DNA from: Periconia sp. R9002
Taxonomy: Eukaryota > Ascomycota > Dothideomycetes > Pleosporales > Periconiaceae
Assembly (NCBI GenBank): GCA_023627715.1
Contig: JAMAHW010000008.1
Span: forward strand, 620,001 to 684,000
Direction: 5' to 3'
Length of the DNA stretch: 64,000 bases
Shown piece after piece: positions 56,882 through 64,000 of the stretch (positions are counted from its first letter, which is position 1; each line of letters opens with the position of its first letter). The notes beneath the pieces were generated by a model, which worked only from the letters and a program-made list of their open reading frames with translations, was not told where the DNA came from and ran no database searches. The position numbers were made by a program, and so were the translations under genes.

Positions 56882-57484
56882 TTACTTGAAGAGGCTGAAG
56901 GAGAGGCGCTTGGACTTGCGGCGCATCTTCTTGAGGATGCTAGCGTTGTCAATCTGGGACGAGGTGGATAGATGGCGCACGCTGTCCGGACCCTCGCTGG
57001 ATGTGTCGCTCGGGCTGCTCGCCACGTTGCTGCTGTATTCCTCGTCGATCTCGGGGAGAGTTCCGGGGTACGCAGAGGGGACGGGGGTGGGCTCTGCGAC
57101 CGGAACCCTAAAGTATTCGTTCACACGGGCGTTGAGTGCACGGTTTTTCTCTTGGGCCTGAAGCATGGCAAGGCTTGAACTGCTGTCTGTCCTGGATAAG
57201 CTTCCTCGGCGCAGCTCTCGGCGGGTGGTGTTGAGCGTGAGGGAAGGGCTGCGTGACAATCCGCCCGAGGAAGGAGCACGGTCGTTGCCGACCAGTCGGT
57301 ATTCAGAAGTGGAGAGGTTCCAGTCGGAGCAGTAGGGACAGAAGTCACACTTGATCTCCCATCCTGAGATACCGAGACGGCCAGTGCAGTTGGAGAGGTT
57401 GGTCGAGGGACTGCACGAGCGCGAAAGGTGGTACCAGCGATGGCGGCAGGGTTGAAGGGAAACGTTGAGTTCTGCGACACACAT
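56882..57484 (-). CDS. Fungal conserved Cys-rich N-terminal protein, unknown
   Basis: Single exon, 200 aa from the ATG at 57484 (MCVAELNVSLQPC). Residues 1-55 carry Cys and His in a set pattern: C2, C13, H15, H19, C24, C32, then CDFCPYC, which could form a small zinc site. The rest is Ser-rich and disordered, with NEYFRVP mid-way and a very basic C-terminus (KKMRRKSKRLSFSLFK). I recall close N-termini in many Pezizomycotina hypothetical proteins, but no function. The frame continues upstream to 57568; the inner ATG is chosen because the conserved part starts there. Confidence 0.7.
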   Translation of the reverse strand: MCVAELNVSLQPCRHRWYHLSRSCSPSTNLSNCTGRLGISGWEIKCDFCPYCSDWNLSTSEYRLVGNDRAPSSGGLSRSPSLTLNTTRRELRRGSLSRTDSSSSLAMLQAQEKNRALNARVNEYFRVPVAEPTPVPSAYPGTLPEIDEEYSSNVASSPSDTSSEGPDSVRHLSTSSQIDNASILKKMRRKSKRLSFSLFK

Positions 57485-58034
57485 TGTGATGTGGTTTGGA
57501 GTGAATTCAAGTGTTGTCGACGGAGGTCTGGATCGAAATGATGGTGCTGCCTTGAGGCAGTTTGGCAACTACTGACGACGACGTTTTGAAAGTCGTGATG
57601 TTGGTTCTTTTGGATGAGGGAGGTATCAGGCGAAGCTGGGAAGTCGGGTGACTAGGAAATGGCGTGTCCAGGAATAAGATGGCGAGGGGGAACTTGGGAG
57701 AAGATCTGAGGGTCTCAGATGGATGGGGCGATGATGTTATAAAGGTGGCGTGTGGGTGGATTGATGTGATATGCAATGACGCTGGCTACCTGGGTAGGGT
57801 TGTACAGGCAGGAGCTAGGTGGTGTAAGAGGGATGCGGACCAAGCAGGTCCGGACGGTGATTGGCCGGGGTAGAAGACGGAATGCGCGGGCCACGGGGAG
57901 AGATAGCAGCGGGATACTAGGGAGATGAGGATTCGTGGCACTAGTGGACACGAATAGTTTGTGGTTGAGTACAGCCTGCGGATTTGTGCGGACTTGTGCA
58001 ATGTTGGTTTGTGGTACTTTGGATGCAGTACCAC

Positions 58035-58072
58035 GGTGGTGGTGGTGGCGGCGGCGGCGCGGTGGTGGTAGG
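58035..58072. repeat. GGT/GGC trinucleotide run
   Basis: GGT units followed by GGC units and GGT again, in non-coding DNA upstream of the Cys-rich protein gene. Confidence 0.8.
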
Positions 58073-61000
58073 CAGCAACCAGGGAAAGTGGATGATGAGA
58101 CGAAAGAAGGACGGAGAAGGAGGGAGAAGCAAGCCGGGGATGAGACGGAGGTACCGGGCGGAGTGGATTTAAGTAGGATCAGTAAATATTGAGTTATGCG
58201 GGTGGTACGAGGATTTTATTGTTAAGTCAGCCCTACTAATAGTATACAAATAATTTATACCAAGCAAGTAGGCGGTCGTGGGTAGACTAGAGGAGTGGCA
58301 CCGGCGACGCGGCGGGCCTGGGCCTCCTTTTAACTTAACCAGCCAGGCGGGCAGCGGAACGCAAGCGACTCTTTTACTGCTGAAGAGAGAGTGGAGATTG
58401 GGAGAAAAAGAAGGAAGACTAGGGCGGACATTGACTGCTTCGCGGGACGAGAGGACCACGCGGAAAACCAACCATTGCATCCCTGGATCCTTGCAATGCG
58501 AGCGACGGTACCACCCTCCCGGGCCCCCGTCCGTGACCAAGTCATGATTTATCCCGGCCACCCATCAGCCTGCAACGCTTTTGGCTATTCTGCTTCTCTG
58601 CTGTTGCCCAACGTGGGTCCCCCTATTGGCCCGGAAGCCCTACTAGCTGGCCCTTTTATCTGACCGCGACAATCAAACATTCAACGCTTGACTCGCACAA
58701 CACGCCATCCTGCCATCAGATTATAATGTACACAGTGCGCTGGCTGCTGGGGGCCAGGCCAAAAGACCGTCCGTGACACAGCTTTGTAACGCCATGCATC
58801 GCCGCGAACCCCATCTGAATCTCTCAAGAAATAATCAAGACGTTGGTGGGGGGGAAACGTCTTCTTGGGCTCTTGGGCACGAGGGCGAAACATGTTCCAA
58901 GACGTTACCAAGAAGCTCGCGTCCGTCCCACCCGCCATCCCGGCAAATCTAACCACAATCCATGCTACTGCTCTTGTAGTACGAGCAGAGGCGAAGAGGA
59001 TGAAGGAGTCGTGACATGCTGCACACGCAGCAGCATTACGGCGCAGTGACAATATCTGATCTGACGTTTGAGCCTTTATCAGTCTGCAGGATGCAAACGT
59101 GGGCTCTTTGCCGAATCCTGTGTGGTGTGGATTGTTATCTAAAGCCCGGTGCACTGCGTCGTCCGACACAGAGGTAGCGAGCAGCACAACAGTTTGTTTC
59201 CCCGGGGTGGCTGCTAACTAAACATGGCCCGCGGACGAAATTCCCGATGATCGTGTACCCGTACGAGCTGGGAATAGCCGTCATATGAAGTCATGGCATC
59301 CTCGAGACTGCACATCCACCACGTAAAAGAGAAGGTCAGTTCTGGATTCATCAGCCGTCTCCGTTCCTCGTTGTTGCTCCCCGCAAAGATTTTCAGGAGA
59401 CCTCTCTCCGTTTGGTTGGGTCACTGTTGGCTACCCAACAGCATTGGAGTAATTACCCGCGCGCACTGATCTGATTGCATGGTCGCACGGACAACACGCT
59501 TCCTGCTTCTCCTTTTTTTTGTCTTTCTTTTTCTTCTGTGCGCTCAAGCATCGGGATCGATTACTAGCACGTTTCCTTAACGGCCCGCTGAGAGGTGCAC
59601 TCGTCTTAGCGGCGGTGAGAAATGCATGCTCGCAACGACAGATCATCACCACCTAGCGCCTGCATGATAATGATACCGCCGAGTGTGTCTCTCGTCATCG
59701 CATGTCAGGAGAAGTAGCCAATGCCATCCCGAAGCAGTGCACCGGTTGCGCGCACGGAAGCTGGAAAGAGCAACTAACAATCACGACTTTCCGCTTTTAG
59801 CCCTGTCGGCAGCCCGACGCTCGGAGCTTTCCACCATGCCTGATAACATTGTCTTTTTTGGTGGCTTTACAAATCATGGATTACGACGACGGTATACGAG
59901 CCTTGGTCAGTCATCTCTGTTCCGTAATCCAAAAAAGCACATGTCAACGCAACCGACGCGGTCGGTGAGACAAACCAGGTGCAAGCAAGGCGTCTAGGAT
60001 GATAGCGTTAGCATATCTTTGAATCCAGCACAGCCTCAGCGCCACGAATGGTTCTGATAGGCCTTCATGCGATGCGCGTACACAGTACATGCATGGATTG
60101 TCGTCTAAACTCCCGCCAGCCCTTGGCATTTCTCGGCGTCCTTGGCAACGACCTTTCACCCCTCACCCTAACCACCAACTTGCACATGATGTGCACAGCA
60201 CACGATAGGTGTCACGAGACGCTGGCATATCAATCGAAACCGCTCCAACACCGTTTCGCACCAGTGGCCCAGCTAGACAATATGTGCCCACCATGAAGCC
60301 GAGACTACCTGCTCAAGGGTGAATTCTTGCATCACGAGACCATGGCAGTTCTACTGTTGCGGGGTATTGTTGTTCATTAGTCTCAGACCGTAGTTCGCAC
60401 CACCGAACTACAGTTGATGTTGATTCTAGAGGGCCTGAAAATCTAGGACATTATGGTGAAGCGGCTATAGAGTACCGCTACCATGGCCACTAACTACCCC
60501 GCAAACAACAGCTAGTCTCAGGCTCCCAGCCAACCCGGAGCCGCCTGTCCGATACTGTCAAGTGCCTCTCCTCCACGCTTTGTCAAGAAAGTTTAGATCA
60601 ACAACTGACCAACGACGCTTCGGTCCGTCTCACCATCTCCAGACAAAAGCTCCGAAACAATGCACATTTGTCCGCCTTCTTACCACCCCATAAAACACGA
60701 CTAGCTTCATCATGCTCTCGCCACCAACTAACAAACCGTCATCATTCTCAACCACCAGGATGGATACTTGTATCGGAACGAGACTGCCGGCTCGGCGGAG
60801 ATTGTCCTCTCCCTTCACTTTCGAATTTGTATCAAACTGTCCTGGGTCTGCACATGATGAGTAGGAGCGTGTACCGACGTTGGGGCCGATCAATTCACTT
60901 CGTTGTTCGCTACAAGTTTCTCTCCTCAACATAAATCACCGTCTACTCGCCAAATCTTGTTTCGCTTGCATACCGCTCGTATACATTGCCATGTTTTGTG

Positions 61001-62512
61001 CATATGTCCATCCCTGTGTTGGACGCAATTCTGATCTTTTACCGTAACAACTAGGTCCAACAACAAGACGCAGCGAAAATCACTGGATCACGCCTCCGCG
61101 GTCAGCTCGCTCCTGCAGGTCAAGAAGGCTTGGTATTCCTTGGCGAGCTATAGACTCCTCTTTCCAAAGCAATGGTATCCTAGCTTTCCAAGTTCCGGGG
61201 AGGAGTCGTGTCGAATGGCATGTCGAAACCGTCCACCGCCCTCTACGTCTCACCGACCGATGTCAGTATCTAGTCGCTCTGTCTTCCATTCTCGTCCGGT
61301 CTGTATGGAGTCCATCTACAGTCCCGGGACCTATCAATTCATGCGTACTCCTCGAAGTCCTCGGGAAAAACTTGGCCAGTCAGAAAGCAGAGAGATGCTC
61401 TCGTGCCTCCATTTCATCCAACTTTATAGGGCTTACTTAACCTAAGCAGCACACAAAAAGTCATTCTTGTAGCACGACTTTGTATTGGTACCTTTCATAT
61501 GTTCTCTCCAAACATCCACAAACATGATCATATATGCAGCTAATCGCGGCTCCTGAATTCCTCAACAACACCACAGTATCTCCAATCAAACTCCACCCCA
61601 AAGACCCGTCCCCGCTTTCCACCGCATACACGCACGAGCTCGTATAACGGCAAATGTCATAGGTATACCACCGTGCCATCCTATGAACCCTGCTGCGGGT
61701 GCCGAGCTTCTTATTGTATGCGCATGTGTTGGGGATGCTACGGTGGCGTCGTAGCAGTATGACAGGGCTATCGATGCTATAGAGAAACGTGCTCAATTCA
61801 CTGCGGTTTACGTAAATCGTGTTGTTCAAGTACGCGTATGCTGATCTTATCAGCGATGGAATAGCAAGTAGGGCGAGTGAGAGGGTGATCGGTGAGTAGG
61901 AGCTGGGTTTGGATGCTACTGTTGCCCTACATGGAACGGCGTAGGTCCTTGGGGGATGCAGTAAGTAGAGTCGGTCACACGCCTGGTAGATCCGTGTATT
62001 CCTCGTAGTTTGTCTTGGATAGCAAAAAGCTTGAACCGTGCCTACGCTCTTTTCCTCTATCAGCCGATCAAATGAACATTTTCTCCAGCCGTTGTTAAAA
62101 AATAAACTCCCAAAAACAGTGTGCTTAATACCCTCACCACTTTCGTATCCTTCACGTAACCCCCCGTGTACGTTCGTTCAATCAGTTAATATGAATCATC
62201 CCATACCCTAAAAACCTATTTCCCACTTCTTGCTTCCTCAATCAAACCCTATCCAAGTAAATCCTAACTTTTTCCTACTCGACTCTACTCTACTTTTCTC
62301 TATAGTTCCATCAATATTCCTCCACTTCAGCCATATCCTTTAGGGTCAGTATACTGTTTATATCAAAGCCACCGATCATTCCTCTCTCAGTGCTGATTAC
62401 CATCGCAATGACCCACCTGACTGTACTTAACCAATCTATAATACACGGCACAAAGTAAAAACACAATACCATCCGCCCATCCCCTCTCTTTCTAGATATA
62501 ACATACGCAGAC

Positions 62513-62514
<2 letters not shown>

Positions 62515-62544
<30 letters not shown>
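62515..62544. repeat. (AC)15 microsatellite
   Basis: Fifteen AC units in the gene-free right end. Confidence 0.9.
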
Positions 62545-62546
<2 letters not shown>

Positions 62547-63042
62547 TGCCCATCTCCCTCCCACCGTCCGTCCGTCCATCCATATCATCCCTTCCACAAA
62601 CACTTCACATATCCACCCCAATCCATCCATCTACCCTGCCCATCCCTTTCCCACAAAACAGAAAACCAAAAGAAAACAAAAACAAAATCCACATCTCCTC
62701 ACAACAACCCTTCCCTCCCCTTCCTTCATGCTTCCCCTGTAGAAGAACGAAGCTCTCACTAAACCAGAAGAATATAAAGAATGCATCCCATATCTAACCC
62801 TAAACCTAACCACCAAACTTACAAATCCTCCTCTCCTCCCCTCTCCCCCTCTCATCTATCCCCCCACCAAAAAAACAACACCAGTACCAAACGCGTAGAT
62901 CCGACCATAAACACTAAACAAAGGAAACACTACATTACCAACATACATCTATACACACAGAGAGTGTTCATCATTCTACCACCCAGCACCACCCCTCCCC
63001 CCTTCCTCCCTCCCTCTTTTATATTTATTCGACGTAAGAAAC

Positions 63043-63069
63043 CCCCTCCCCTCCCCTCCCCTCCCCTTC
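63043..63069. repeat. CTCCC tandem repeat
   Basis: About five CTCCC units inside a C/T-rich stretch. Confidence 0.8.
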
Positions 63070-63213
63070 CCATAATTCGAAAAAATAGAAAAAAGAATCG
63101 GTTAGGGTGGTGTACCGAATTAACACGTTAATTAATGATGATGAGTGTGTTACTTTAGTTTCCTAGCTGGGTCCAAATTGGATAGATATGATTTCACCTA
63201 CCTACCTATGTAC

Positions 63214-63228
63214 GGGGGGGGGGGGGGG
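63214..63228. repeat. Poly-G run, 15 nt
   Basis: Fifteen G in a row, just after the point where strand composition turns from C-rich to G-rich. Long G runs are prone to read errors. Confidence 0.85.
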
Positions 63229-64000
63229 TAGGATCCGCAAATCAAGAAATTGAATTAAACATATGATTTGTACAGGGAGATAGTTGATAGCAGGAGGTAT
63301 GTTGTTAGGCAGCAGAGGGGTTTCTGCCTTGCTTGTGCGTTCGTTTGTTTGCTAGGATTACGAGTATGATTACGATGAGTAAGATAGTTGCTTGGTAGTG
63401 TTGGTGAGGATAGTAAGTAACTCATCTTCTGATGTGCGGCACGTCCTTGTGCGTGTGTATGTATGTAAGTAGGTACGGAAGGGGGGAGGAAGGGGGGAGG
63501 AAGGGGAAGAAGTGTGCTGTTTAGTCTTTGCGTTTGGTATCTATAGACAGGAGGGTATATATATATATATATTTATGCGTGTGTGTGTCCCTGCGCCCTC
63601 GCCCAACTCAAGTGAGCTAGGTAGCTACCAGGGACTCGGTTTATCGATTTGGCCTCACCTACTTATCCACGCAATGTACACCTCTCACGAAACCTCGTAG
63701 AGACATACACACGCACACGAACAAAGACAGAAAGAAAGACGGATGAAGAGATTTTGTTATCCCCCCTCTCTGAAAAAAAGTAAATATAAATGATAAAAGA
63801 TGCCAATTTACTATCCCCATGGAGTCAAATGACTACTATATGCTTATAAATCCATGCATCCCCTGCCCTCTCCGATCCAGTCTGTCCCGTCCTGTCCCGT
63901 CCCCCTTCTCCGACTCCTCCTCAACTATAGCGATGAAAATCGATTAAGTACATAAATTATTGTGTATGGGACCGTATCACACTGCACTGCACACCTACCA

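Larger units (their letters stand above)
57485..64000. other. Gene-free region, right end
   Basis: 6.5 kb with no gene-like frame on either strand. Contents: GGT/GGC trinucleotide runs (58035-58072), an 8-bp-stem hairpin (60390-60411), a long (AC)n run, CTCCC tandem units, a 15-G run and an (AT)n run near 63555. From about 62,150 to 63,070 the plus strand is nearly free of G; after about 63,120 it turns G-rich. It may be the leader or promoter of a gene right of the window. Confidence 0.6.

Noticed and set aside
62794..62811. Telomere-like CTAACCCTAAACCTAACC
   Set aside because: Only about three degenerate units; too short to call a telomere or interstitial telomeric array.
1..64000. Transposon, RIP-mutated block, CRISPR array or secondary-metabolite backbone gene
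   Set aside because: No transposase or polymerase domains, no TA-swamped blocks, no regular spacer repeats, and no PKS, NRPS or terpene synthase motifs were seen.

Overview
The window is nuclear DNA of a filamentous ascomycete (Pezizomycotina). The signs are short introns (mostly 45-97 nt) with GT(A/G)NG donors and CTAAC/CTGAC branch sites, Zn2Cys6 regulators, and fungus-specific families (Rds1-like, DUF7137-like, Mcp1-like, amadoriase). Class and genus cannot be fixed from the sequence alone. I see no rRNA, no CRISPR, no intact transposon and no convincing tRNA. Exon borders come from reading splice signals together with phase and family similarity from memory; no search was run.

Layout. 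1-5,009 is gene-free. 5.0-9.0 kb (minus) holds a CorA-like membrane protein and a fructosyl amino acid oxidase. 9.9-13.6 kb is RAD26/CSB. 14.4-21.0 kb holds a Ser-rich anchored surface protein (DUF7137-like), a divergent NmrA-like protein/Zn2Cys6 regulator pair and a fungal one-TM protein. 21.7-26.3 kb holds TRM1 and an Rds1-like secreted protein. 27.2-37.1 kb is a sugar neighbourhood: a maltose-type permease divergent from a cytosolic GH13 alpha-glucosidase, then an Mcp1-like membrane protein, a C2H2 protein and a secreted GH32 invertase. 37.6-39.7 kb holds small unrecognised genes. 39.9-57.5 kb is mostly housekeeping: VIP1 inositol pyrophosphate kinase, UTP21, a Zn2Cys6 regulator, a CCDC174-like protein, homoserine dehydrogenase and a Cys-rich fungal protein. 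53.6-56.9 kb and 57.5-64.0 kb are gene-free and rich in simple repeats; the first contains a decayed local repeat built around AAGCTT.

How the genes work together. The best functional unit is permease plus alpha-glucosidase, sharing a promoter with three CGG triplets spaced exactly 8 nt apart, the arrangement known for AmyR/InuR-type activators. The secreted invertase nearby would supply hexoses outside the cell. A Zn2Cys6 protein about 20 kb away could belong to sugar control, but that link is inference. The NmrA-like/Zn2Cys6 pair has a promoter packed with CGG triplets, suggesting self-control.

Several genes contain introns that are multiples of three and free of stops, so a plain ORF reading hides them. 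I saw no strong evidence of a wholly new system. The most useful leads are the CGG-N8 array, the hidden introns, the altered NmrA dinucleotide motif, the paired CACGTG palindromes, the AAGCTT repeat and an overlooked small convergent gene.
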